NCBI GenBank assembly: GCA_902464565.1
Contig: CABQJV010000048.1
Span: 1-7,744 of the forward strand
From: an uncultured Collinsella sp.
GTDB taxonomy: Bacteria > Actinomycetota > Coriobacteriia > Coriobacteriales > Coriobacteriaceae
Length of the DNA stretch: 7,744 bases
Direction: 5' to 3'
This document shows, piece by piece, positions 1 to 4,884 of the stretch (within the stretch, counting starts at the first letter, position 1; each line of letters begins with the position of its first letter). Below the pieces are notes generated by a model, which worked only from the letters and a program-made list of their open reading frames with translations, ran no database searches and had not been told where the DNA came from. The translations under genes and the position numbers were made by a program.

Positions 1-133
1 TCCGGAAACGGAAAAGGGCCTATCTCTCAGAACATTCCGCAGGACGGAGGAAGCCCCGCAGCGCGTAGCGCGCAGCGGGGCTTCCGACATGTCCGAGGAC
101 GTTCTGAGAGATAGGCCCTTTTCCGTTTCCGGA
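1..133. repeat. Long near-cruciform inverted repeat downstream of the aldolase gene
   Basis: Positions 1-33 are a perfect reverse complement of 101-133 (33 of 33 bases). Inside them, 49-59 (GGAAGCCCCGC) pairs perfectly with 75-85, and 61-64 can pair with 70-73 around a five-base loop. The stretches between (34-48 and 86-100) pair only partly, for example GGAC 42-45 with GTCC 91-94. The whole segment can therefore fold into one long stem with an internal bulged region. It lies 30 bp beyond the aldolase stop codon, so it would form the 3' end of that transcript, as a terminator or an RNA-stabilising hairpin. The perfect arm reaches the first base of the window, so the repeat may continue outside it. 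It could also be a dispersed intergenic palindrome. The structure is certain; its role is not. Confidence 0.9.
49..85 (-). terminator. GC-rich inner hairpin, candidate terminator of the aldolase gene
   Basis: Read on the minus strand this is an 11-bp GC-rich stem (GGAAGCCCCGC with GCGGGGCTTCC) closed by a 15-base loop that can fold further. It is followed by TCCGTCC rather than a clear U-tract. Stem strength and position suggest transcript termination, but the missing U-run makes a classical intrinsic terminator uncertain. Confidence 0.4.
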
Positions 134-148
134 CGGCCCGGTGGGATC

Positions 149-170
149 AGAGTACCCTTGCTGTTACTCT
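149..170 (-). other. Small inverted repeat overlapping the aldolase stop codon
   Basis: AGAGTA (149-154) is the exact reverse complement of TACTCT (165-170), separated by 10 bases. The right arm overlaps the TAA stop at 164-166 (minus strand). As RNA it gives only a 6-bp AT-rich stem, so it may be coincidental. Confidence 0.25.
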
Positions 171-1021
171 ACTTTGCCCACAGAGTTGAGGTTGGTCATG
201 CGAATCTTAACCAGCTCGGTGATCTCACGCATGCCCTCCTTGGCCGGCTTCTTGGGATCGAAGCAGGCAGGGTTCTCGGCCATGTAGGCCATGAAGCCCT
301 TGGTGTAGGCCTGACGCAGCTCGGTGGCGTAGTTAACCTTGCAGATGCCGTTCTTCACAGCCTCGGCGACCTGCTCATCGGGCACACCGGAGGTGCCGTG
401 CAGAACCAGCGGCACGTCGACGGCGTCGCGGATGGCCTTGACCACGGACTGCTCGATGTGCGGATCGCTCGTGTACACACCGTGGCTGGTGCCAACGCCA
501 ATGGCCAGCGAGGTGCAGCCAGTGCGCTCGACGAACTCCTTGGCCTCAGCAGGATCGGTGTAGGGGCTCTCGCCCTCAACCGCAGGACCGTCGTCCTCCT
601 TGCCGCCAACCTTGCCGAGCTCAGCCTCGACGGGCACGCCCATGGCGCGGCCAGCGTCGGCGACGGACTTGGTCAGGGCGATGTTGTCCTCGAAGGACTC
701 GTGCGAGCCGTCGATCATAACGGAGGTGTAGCCCGTGCGGAAAGCCTGCATGCAGCGGTCATAGCCATCGCCGTGATCGAGGTGCAGGGCGACGGGCACG
801 GAAGCGCGCTCGGCGGCAGCCTTGACCATGCCGTAGAAGTAATCCAGGCCAGCGGTCTTGATGGTGCCCGGGGTGGTCTGCATGATGACGGGGGACTTGG
901 TCTCCTCGGCAGCGGCCAGAACGGCCATAACAAACTCGAGGTTCTCGACGTTGAACGCGCCGACGGCGTAGTGGCCAGCCTGAGCGTCCTTGAGCATCTT
1001 TTCGGTGGTAACAAGTGCCAT
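164..1021 (-). CDS. Class II ketose-bisphosphate aldolase, GatY/KbaY-like (fructose- or tagatose-1,6-bisphosphate aldolase)
   Basis: Cytoplasmic zinc-dependent aldolase of 285 aa. It cleaves a ketohexose 1,6-bisphosphate to dihydroxyacetone phosphate and glyceraldehyde 3-phosphate. Visible active-site residues are Asp82 (proton donor) and His83 in LHLDHGDG, His180 in GVGTSHG and His208 in PLVLHGTSG; the three histidines are the expected Zn ligands. VEAELGKVGGKEDD spans 131-144. The start chosen, giving MALVTTEKML, matches the family N-terminus and has GAGGAG at 1031-1036, nine bases upstream; an in-frame ATG at 1162 would add 47 residues unlike the family. Features such as TPGTIK, VDVPLVLHG, VPDE and KVNYATEL resemble GatY/KbaY more than Bacillus-type FbaA, as judged from remembered family sequences. 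Fructose specificity remains possible, and no GatZ/KbaZ partner is present here. It is divergent from the DeoR-family gene, an arrangement common for regulated sugar-phosphate genes. Confidence 0.93.
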   Translation of the reverse strand: MALVTTEKMLKDAQAGHYAVGAFNVENLEFVMAVLAAAEETKSPVIMQTTPGTIKTAGLDYFYGMVKAAAERASVPVALHLDHGDGYDRCMQAFRTGYTSVMIDGSHESFEDNIALTKSVADAGRAMGVPVEAELGKVGGKEDDGPAVEGESPYTDPAEAKEFVERTGCTSLAIGVGTSHGVYTSDPHIEQSVVKAIRDAVDVPLVLHGTSGVPDEQVAEAVKNGICKVNYATELRQAYTKGFMAYMAENPACFDPKKPAKEGMREITELVKIRMTNLNSVGKVE

Positions 1022-1041
1022 GAGCGTTTGCTCCTCTCCCT

Positions 1042-1064
1042 CGCCCGCATCTGGACATCGGGCG
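1042..1064 (-). other. GC hairpin in the aldolase mRNA leader, just before the ribosome binding site
   Basis: On the minus strand CGCCCG (1064-1059) pairs perfectly with CGGGCG (1047-1042) around an 11-base loop. The stem ends five bases before the GAGGAG ribosome binding site (1036-1031). It could stabilise the leader or modulate initiation. There is no U-tract, so attenuation is not supported. Confidence 0.4.
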
Positions 1065-1227
1065 TAGTCGTTCACAAGGCGTTTTACCTTGCGTTTTTCT
1101 GCGCTCATTGTATGAAATTCAGCGGCTTTGCACGTGCGAGATATTGAGCCCATGCAGGTCAATACCGTCGTTTTTGAAAAGTAAAAGGAAGGAATTGAAT
1201 CCGAGCGGACGTGTTCGATATTGAATT

Positions 1228-1256
1228 TTGGGCGTTAAGCGTCTTTCTTTTATAGA
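1228..1256 (+). promoter_or_regulatory. Candidate promoter of the deoR-family gene
   Basis: TTGGGC (1228-1233) and TATAGA (1251-1256) are separated by 17 bp in an AT-rich region, about 100 bp before the start codon. The -10 is reasonable and the -35 weak. A small dyad, TCTTTT/AAAAGA (1246-1251 and 1256-1261), overlaps the -10. Confidence 0.35.
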
Positions 1257-1310
1257 AAAGATAAGTAATCGAAAGGCGTTTTCTTACTTAAAAAGAAAAT
1301 GAACGAAAAT
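1255..1310 (+). promoter_or_regulatory. Cluster of GAAA direct repeats, possible DeoR-family operator
   Basis: GAAA-containing motifs recur on the plus strand at 1255 (GAAAAG), 1271 (CGAAAG), 1295 (GAAAAT) and 1305 (GAAAAT), the last two exactly 10 bp apart. DeoR-family regulators of the AgaR type bind direct repeats with such cores, so this could be the site of the neighbouring regulator. In AT-rich DNA the repeats could also be chance. Confidence 0.3.
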
Positions 1311-1355
1311 AGATTCAACACAATTCCTGCAAATTAATGTGAGAATGGAGCAGCT

Positions 1356-2159
1356 ATGGCCCATGCGACAACCCGAGCCTTCGCCGATGAGCGTCGTGCC
1401 GCCATCATGGAGATGCTCGAGCATAACGCCTCGGTGCAGGTGGCAGAAATCGCCCAGACCTTTGGCGTATCCTCTGTCACCGCTCGCGCTGACCTGGACT
1501 CACTCGCCGAGTCTGGTAAGCTGCGCCGCACGCATGGCGGCGCCGTATCGCTTCACAAGCGCCTAACCGTCTCCACGCAGGATCGCCGCATCAACGTCAA
1601 CGTCGCCGCCAAGCAGGCCATCGCACAAAGCGCCATCGAGCTCGTCAATGACGGCGACACGCTGCTCGTCGACTCGGGCACCACGGCGCTCGAGTTCGTC
1701 CGGCTCCTCGATCAGCGCGACGGCATCACCGTCATCACGGCCGACATTACCATTGCCGATTACATCGACGAGAGCATGCCCTCGGTCGATGTCGTCATGC
1801 TGGGTGGGGCGCTGCGCAAAGGTCATCGCTATCTGTACGGTCCACTTACCATGCAGGCGCTCCAAATGGTCCACGCCGATCTTGCCGTCATGTGCCCTGG
1901 CGCTTTTGTTCCCGGCTGCGGCTTTACGACCGACTTTCCCCAGATGGCTGAGACCAAAACGGCTATGATCGCCGGAGCCCATCAAAGCGTCGCCCTCATG
2001 GACGCCAGTAAGGTCAACGGACGCGGCATGTACCGCTTTGCCGAGCTTGCCGACGTCGACGTCATCGTGATGGACCGTGACCCCGATCATGCCGTCGCCA
2101 ACTCAATCGCCGAGATCGCCGACGACGCCCGCCCAAATCTCGTCATCGCCGGCGCTTAA
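1356..2159 (+). CDS. DeoR-family transcriptional regulator of sugar metabolism
   Basis: A 267-aa DNA-binding protein. The N-terminal winged helix-turn-helix (about residues 13-63) reads as the standard DeoR pattern, from ERRAAIMEMLEHNASVQVAE through VSSVTARADLDSLAE to RRTHGGAV. The usual TIRRDL of the recognition helix is TARADL here (42-47). The C-terminal DeoRC effector domain (about 77-240) shows VDSGTT (105-110), VVMLGGALRK (146-155) and MDASK (215-219), the fold that senses phosphorylated sugars. Length is normal for the family. GGAG at 1347-1350, five bases before the ATG, supports the start. It is divergent from the aldolase gene, so regulation of that gene and of itself by a sugar phosphate is the simplest inference; the effector cannot be read from sequence. 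Family assignment is firm and the target is inferred. Confidence 0.93.
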   Translation: MAHATTRAFADERRAAIMEMLEHNASVQVAEIAQTFGVSSVTARADLDSLAESGKLRRTHGGAVSLHKRLTVSTQDRRINVNVAAKQAIAQSAIELVNDGDTLLVDSGTTALEFVRLLDQRDGITVITADITIADYIDESMPSVDVVMLGGALRKGHRYLYGPLTMQALQMVHADLAVMCPGAFVPGCGFTTDFPQMAETKTAMIAGAHQSVALMDASKVNGRGMYRFAELADVDVIVMDRDPDHAVANSIAEIADDARPNLVIAGA

Positions 2160-2163
2160 ACAA

Positions 2164-2202
2164 AAACCACCACAAAGGTGTCTGTCCCCTTTGTGGTGGT
2201 TT
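2164..2202. terminator. Strong terminator hairpin between convergent genes
   Basis: AAACCACCACAAAGG (2164-2178) is the perfect reverse complement of 2188-2202, a 15-bp stem with a 9-base loop, starting five bases after the deoR-family stop. Read on the minus strand the stem runs into TTTTTGTTT, a good U-tract, so it works best for the flavoprotein gene. On the plus strand only UUU follows. It probably serves both convergent transcripts. Confidence 0.8.
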
Positions 2203-2212
2203 GAGCGTTAAA

Positions 2213-2226
2213 AGCGATATATCGCT
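2213..2226. other. 14-bp perfect palindrome overlapping the flavoprotein stop codon
   Basis: AGCGATATATCGCT is self-complementary and includes two bases of the TAG stop (2225-2227, minus strand). In the minus-strand RNA it can form a 5-bp stem with a UAUA loop followed by UUU, a weak terminator-like element just before the larger one. A DNA-level role is possible but unsupported. Confidence 0.4.
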
Positions 2227-3385
2227 ACTTGGAAAGCTCGTCGGCGAGAACCTCGATCTGAGCGCGCGAGGCGTCATTGAGCGAGCCCAGCACGGTCACC
2301 TTGTTCTGCGCCAGAGTGATGTCCTTCATGCCCTCGAGCTCCTTGGTCATAACCTTGGCAGCGGTGGGCGCCCAGGAGCCAGCCTCAACGAGTGCCACCG
2401 TACGGTTCTGATAGGCGTGCTCGGCAAGCGTATGGATAAAGGTGCTCACGAACGGGAAGATCTCGCCCTGATAGGTAATGGAGGCGAGCACCAGACGGTC
2501 ATAGCGGAACGCGTCCTCAACGGCCTCGGCCATATCGTCGCGAGCTAGGTCAAAGACGGAGACCTTCTGGCCACGGGCCTCGAGCGCAGAAGCGAGCTCC
2601 TCAACGGCAGCCTTCAGATGACCATACACACTCGCATAGGCAATCGTGATGCCCTCGTCCTCGGGCTGATAGCTCGACCAGGTGTTGTAGGTGTCGAGGT
2701 AATAGCCCAGGTTCTCGCTAAGAACAGGACCGTGAAGCGGGCAGATGATCTGGATGTCCAGATCAGCGGCCTTCTTGAGCACGGCCTGCACAAACTTGCC
2801 GAACTTTCCCACGATGCCAAAGTAGTAACGGCGTGCCTCGCAGGCCCAGCCCTCGGGATCCTCGATGTCGTTGGCGCCAAACTTGCCAAAGCCGTCGGCG
2901 CTAAAGAGCACCTTGTCGGTGGACTCGTAGGAGAAGAGCACCTCGGGCCAGTGCACGTTGGGAGCACCGACAAACGTCAGGCTGTGGCCGCCCAGGTCGA
3001 GCACGTCGCCATCTTTGACGACCATCTTGCGCTCGGGGAAGTCGGTGCCAAAGTAGTTGACCATCATGCGGAAAGCGCCCATGCTTGCCACAATCTGCGT
3101 CTGGGGATAGCGCTCCATAAAGGCGGCGATACCGGCGGAGTGATCGGGCTCCATGTGATGGACAACCAGGTAGTCAGGTGTACGGCCATCGAGCACGGCC
3201 TCGAGGTTGCCGAGCCACTCGTCGACAAAGCCAGCGTCGACCGAATCGGCGACAGCGATTTTATCGCCCAAGATAACGTAGCTGTTATATGCCATACCGT
3301 TCTCGGACACGTCGTACTGGCCCTCGAACAGGTCAATGTCGTGATCGTTGACGCCAATGTAGCGGATATCCTTGGTGATCTCCAT
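2225..3385 (-). CDS. fprA: FprA-family A-type flavoprotein (flavodiiron protein, O2/NO reductase)
   Basis: A 386-aa soluble enzyme that reduces O2 to water or NO to N2O with electrons from rubredoxin or a similar donor, protecting anaerobes from oxidative or nitrosative stress. The N-terminal metallo-beta-lactamase-like domain (about 1-240) has the diiron motif HHMEPDH (76-82), with ligands His77, Glu79, Asp81 and His82, then His145 (NVHWPE), Asp164 (FSADGFG) and His218 (CPLHGP). A flavodoxin domain (about 245-386) follows, with YASVYGH (250-256), YQGEIFPF and GSWAPTAAK. In the FMN phosphate loop, Leu257 stands where Thr is usual. No rubredoxin or reductase module is fused, so this is a class A protein. 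ATG at 3385 is chosen because AGGAGG (3400-3395) lies nine bases upstream and the sequence matches the family from there; an in-frame upstream ATG (3448) would lie before the promoter. It appears monocistronic. O2 versus NO preference cannot be read from sequence. Confidence 0.94.
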   Translation of the reverse strand: MEITKDIRYIGVNDHDIDLFEGQYDVSENGMAYNSYVILGDKIAVADSVDAGFVDEWLGNLEAVLDGRTPDYLVVHHMEPDHSAGIAAFMERYPQTQIVASMGAFRMMVNYFGTDFPERKMVVKDGDVLDLGGHSLTFVGAPNVHWPEVLFSYESTDKVLFSADGFGKFGANDIEDPEGWACEARRYYFGIVGKFGKFVQAVLKKAADLDIQIICPLHGPVLSENLGYYLDTYNTWSSYQPEDEGITIAYASVYGHLKAAVEELASALEARGQKVSVFDLARDDMAEAVEDAFRYDRLVLASITYQGEIFPFVSTFIHTLAEHAYQNRTVALVEAGSWAPTAAKVMTKELEGMKDITLAQNKVTVLGSLNDASRAQIEVLADELSK

Positions 3386-3401
3386 CAGGCAAAGCCTCCT
3401 A

Positions 3402-3425
3402 GATAGACAAAAGAGCCCGTCTATC
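3402..3425. promoter_or_regulatory. Dyad overlapping the flavoprotein promoter, candidate operator
   Basis: GATAGAC (3402-3408) is the perfect reverse complement of GTCTATC (3419-3425), with a 10-bp spacer. It covers the downstream half of the -10 box and the predicted start point, a typical repressor position. Because the expected start point lies inside the dyad, a full RNA hairpin is less likely than a DNA-binding site. Confidence 0.4.
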
Positions 3426-3431
3426 ATAGCA
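3423..3431 (-). promoter_or_regulatory. Extended -10 promoter of the flavoprotein gene
   Basis: Minus-strand TGCTATGAT matches the extended -10 form TGnTATAAT in all but one base. No good -35 is seen at 16-18 bp, which is tolerated for extended -10 promoters. The resulting leader would be about 30 nt and contain the AGGAGG ribosome binding site. Confidence 0.55.
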
Positions 3432-3483
3432 CTCGCCTTTAGAGCCACGGCTATCTGCTAGCATCCCTACCGATTGTTTTTGA

Positions 3484-3499
3484 GGCGGAATATACCGCC
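3484..3499 (-). terminator. Short hairpin after the lacI-family gene
   Basis: GGCGG (3484-3488) pairs with CCGCC (3495-3499) around a 6-base AT loop, 15 bases past the lacI-family stop. No U-tract follows on the minus strand, so termination may be weak and some read-through into the flavoprotein gene is possible. Confidence 0.35.
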
Positions 3500-3514
3500 G
3501 TTTACCTGCACAAA

Positions 3515-4546
3515 CTATGCGTGCGGCTCTGCTGTGGAATGTCGAACGATGAGCTGACCAGGAATGCGAATGGCGACGGTTTTGTCCGTTGCCCCCGCCT
3601 CGGGAACCGCATGCTCGAATACCTCGCGTCCGCGCTGATGTAGATCGAATCGCACGGTCGTGAGCTCGTTATGCGCGACAAAGTCGTCGAGCGAGTCATC
3701 GACGCCCACCACGCTTACGTCCTCGGGCACGCGCAGACCGCTATCGCGCAGCGCTGCAATCGCGCCATTTGCCATCTGGTCGTTTGCCGCGTAAATCGCC
3801 GTCATGGTGCGATCGCGCTCGGCCAGGTACCTGCCGGCCTCGTAGCCGCTGTTGGCAGACCAGTCGCCCTCGAGCGACTCTGCCGGCTCGATGTGTTTAC
3901 GCTCGAGCGCATCCTGCCAACCGGCGCGGCGAAATTGTTCGTCGACCGAGAACGACGGGCCGCCAATATAGCGAATCTGCTCGTGCCCCAGCTCAAACAG
4001 GTGATCCATAAGCAACAGCGAGCAGCCGTAATGGTCGGAATCGACCGTGGTCACCCGCGGGTGCGCATACATGGTAACGATGACCGTGCCAATGCCCGGC
4101 AGTGGATCAAATGTCTCAAAATCGGGCGCCATGCGACTCATGCCGATGATGATGCCGTCCACGGGCAGCGCGGCCATACGACGCGTGGCCTCGGCAAGCG
4201 AAAACTCCTCGGTCTTGGACATCTCGACCAGCGTGATGGCGCAATTATGCTCGCGAGCAGCGCTGGCGATGCCGTCGATCATTGAAAGGTTGCCAAACTT
4301 GGTGACATCGTTGATGCACAGGCCGACCGAATGGTAACGGCCGTCGCGCAGCGAGCGACCGGCATAACTCGGACGAAAGCCGAGCTCTTGCATAGCGGCC
4401 TGCACGCGCTGGCGCGTCTGCTCGTTAACGTTGGGCAAGCCGTTGGCGACGCGCGAAACCGTCTGCTGCGAAACGCCAGCAGCGCGGGCGACGTCGGCCA
4501 TGGAGACCGGACGCGAACTGGTATCGTTGGACGGACGCCTTGCCAC
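3515..4546 (-). CDS. LacI/GalR-family transcriptional regulator, probable galKT regulator
   Basis: A 343-aa cytoplasmic DNA-binding protein with normal family length. The N-terminal helix-turn-helix (about 15-37) reads MADVARAAGVSQQTVSRVAN, followed by the hinge region GFRPSYAGRSLRDGR (56-70) that inserts in the operator minor groove. The periplasmic-binding-protein-like sensor domain (about 73-336) includes VDGIIIG (129-135), VDSDHYG (168-174), AANDQMANGA (253-262) and GVDDS (281-285), where sugar effectors bind. The start is GTG at 4546, with GAAGGTG about seven bases upstream; ATG at codon 16 would cut into the DNA-binding domain. It is transcribed divergently from galKT, and the shared region contains repeated LacI-type operators, so control of galKT by galactose or a derivative is the natural inference. 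One operator copy lies in its own leader, suggesting autoregulation. The effector is not determinable. Confidence 0.94.
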   Translation of the reverse strand: MARRPSNDTSSRPVSMADVARAAGVSQQTVSRVANGLPNVNEQTRQRVQAAMQELGFRPSYAGRSLRDGRYHSVGLCINDVTKFGNLSMIDGIASAAREHNCAITLVEMSKTEEFSLAEATRRMAALPVDGIIIGMSRMAPDFETFDPLPGIGTVIVTMYAHPRVTTVDSDHYGCSLLLMDHLFELGHEQIRYIGGPSFSVDEQFRRAGWQDALERKHIEPAESLEGDWSANSGYEAGRYLAERDRTMTAIYAANDQMANGAIAALRDSGLRVPEDVSVVGVDDSLDDFVAHNELTTVRFDLHQRGREVFEHAVPEAGATDKTVAIRIPGQLIVRHSTAEPHA

Positions 4547-4639
4547 AGGATCACCTTCACCCTTGCGAGATCTGAATAGCGTGCATGCCGGCCCGGACAG
4601 AAATACACCCCGCGCCGAGGCCCGCTATCGTCGGACGCA

Positions 4640-4653
4640 TGTTAACGTACTCT
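4640..4653 (+). promoter_or_regulatory. Operator copy 1 (partial), in the lacI-family leader
   Basis: TGTTAACGTACTCT matches the first 14 bases of the 18-mer of copy 3 at 13 positions, in the same orientation. It lies roughly 20-33 bases downstream of the predicted lacI-family start point, fitting autoregulation. It is weaker than the other two copies. Confidence 0.6.
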
Positions 4654-4679
4654 ACTTTTTCTATCTGCATCTCTTCTGC

Positions 4680-4708
4680 TTTATAAGTCCATACGGCAGT
4701 ACCGTTCA
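4680..4708 (-). promoter_or_regulatory. Candidate promoter of the lacI-family gene
   Basis: On the minus strand TGAACG (4708-4703) and TATAAA (4685-4680) are 17 bp apart. The -10 is good and the -35 poor. The predicted leader is about 125 nt and contains operator copy 1. Confidence 0.45.
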
Positions 4709-4717
4709 CGGCCGTAT
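4691..4717. promoter_or_regulatory. Dyad between the two divergent promoters
   Basis: ATACGGC (4691-4697) is the exact reverse complement of GCCGTAT (4711-4717), separated by 13 bp. It encloses the -35 of the lacI-family promoter and lies upstream of the galKT promoter, and it differs from the TGTTAACG operators. It could be the site of a second regulator, or chance. Confidence 0.35.
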
Positions 4718-4758
4718 TTCTACCGATTACCAGATTCTCAAAAAGTGACAAGCGTTGT

Positions 4759-4776
4759 GTTATGAGTACGTTAACA
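4759..4776 (-). promoter_or_regulatory. Operator copy 2, overlapping the galKT -35
   Basis: GTTATGAGTACGTTAACA is the perfect reverse complement of copy 3 (18 of 18). Its core TGAGTACGTTAACA has the central CG and partial dyad (TG...A-CG-T...CA) typical of LacI-family operators. It covers the predicted -35, so binding would block RNA polymerase. Confidence 0.82.
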
Positions 4777-4799
4777 TAGCCCGTAACGTGCGGTATCGT
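4771..4799 (+). promoter_or_regulatory. Candidate galKT promoter
   Basis: TTAACA (4771-4776, five of six to TTGACA) and TATCGT (4794-4799, four of six to TATAAT) are 17 bp apart. The predicted start point is near 4806, giving a leader of about 80 nt. The -35 is part of operator copy 2, and copy 3 lies about 21-38 bases downstream of the start point. Confidence 0.6.
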
Positions 4800-4826
4800 G
4801 AACGCTTGGTTCATGCCGCTTCAAGT

Positions 4827-4844
4827 TGTTAACGTACTCATAAC
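4827..4844 (+). promoter_or_regulatory. Operator copy 3, downstream of the galKT start point
   Basis: TGTTAACGTACTCATAAC is identical to copy 2 in inverted orientation. The centres of copies 2 and 3 are 64 bp apart, close to six helical turns, so one repressor tetramer or two dimers could bind on the same face and loop the promoter. It lies 41 bp before the galK start codon. Confidence 0.82.
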
Positions 4845-4884
4845 GACGCAAAACTCATCCGTGCGCGCCAAGGAAAGGACTCCC

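Larger units (their letters stand above)
1022..1355. promoter_or_regulatory. Divergent intergenic region between the aldolase and deoR-family genes
   Basis: This 334-bp stretch carries no credible gene and is markedly AT-rich from about 1165 to 1340 against GC-rich flanks. It must hold the promoters of both divergent genes. Toward the aldolase I see TACAAT on the minus strand (1107-1112), a good -10 lacking a convincing -35, and TTGACC (1157-1162), too far away to pair with it. A weak inverted repeat, CAAGG/CCTTG, lies at 1075-1079 and 1087-1091. Candidate elements toward the DeoR gene are listed separately. Confidence 0.7.
4547..4884. promoter_or_regulatory. Divergent control region between the lacI-family gene and galK
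   Basis: This 338-bp segment has no credible gene. It contains candidate promoters in both directions, three operator-like copies and a central dyad, each listed separately. It ends with the galK ribosome binding site AAGGAAAGGA (4870-4879). Confidence 0.8.

Noticed and set aside
1..133. Invertible promoter (phase-variable switch) flanked by the 33-bp repeats
   Set aside because: The 67 bp between the arms is GC-rich, is itself largely self-complementary, and has no promoter-like boxes; no recombinase gene is nearby.
1..133. CRISPR repeat or transposon end
   Set aside because: There is only one copy of each arm, no regularly spaced repeats, no transposase and no visible target-site duplication.
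89..1147. Plus-strand open frame of 352 codons over the aldolase gene
   Set aside because: It is the antisense shadow of the aldolase gene; its translation is low-complexity (L, G, A, H, V rich) with no family motif and its start lies inside the long inverted repeat.
1022..1355. Riboswitch or small RNA gene in the aldolase/deoR intergenic region
   Set aside because: No conserved riboswitch core or RNA-gene-like structure could be recognised beyond short stems, and the AT-rich half looks like promoter DNA.
1563..2090. Minus-strand open frame of 175 codons within the deoR-family gene
   Set aside because: Antisense shadow rich in D, V, G and H, with no domain signature.
2618..3406. Plus-strand open frame of 262 codons over the flavoprotein gene
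   Set aside because: Antisense shadow; the minus-strand flavodiiron motifs account for this stretch.
3671..4285. Plus-strand open frame of 204 codons inside the lacI-family gene
   Set aside because: Antisense shadow of a gene with complete LacI-family motifs.
4557..4814. Minus-strand 85-codon frame between the lacI-family gene and galK
   Set aside because: It runs through all of the promoters and two operators, has no family resemblance, and overlaps the lacI-family leader. Coding is much less likely than regulation.
4798..4884. N-terminal extension of galK from GTG 4798
   Set aside because: It would encode operator copy 3, begins at the predicted -10, and lacks a ribosome binding site, whereas ATG 4885 has a clear one and fits the family length.
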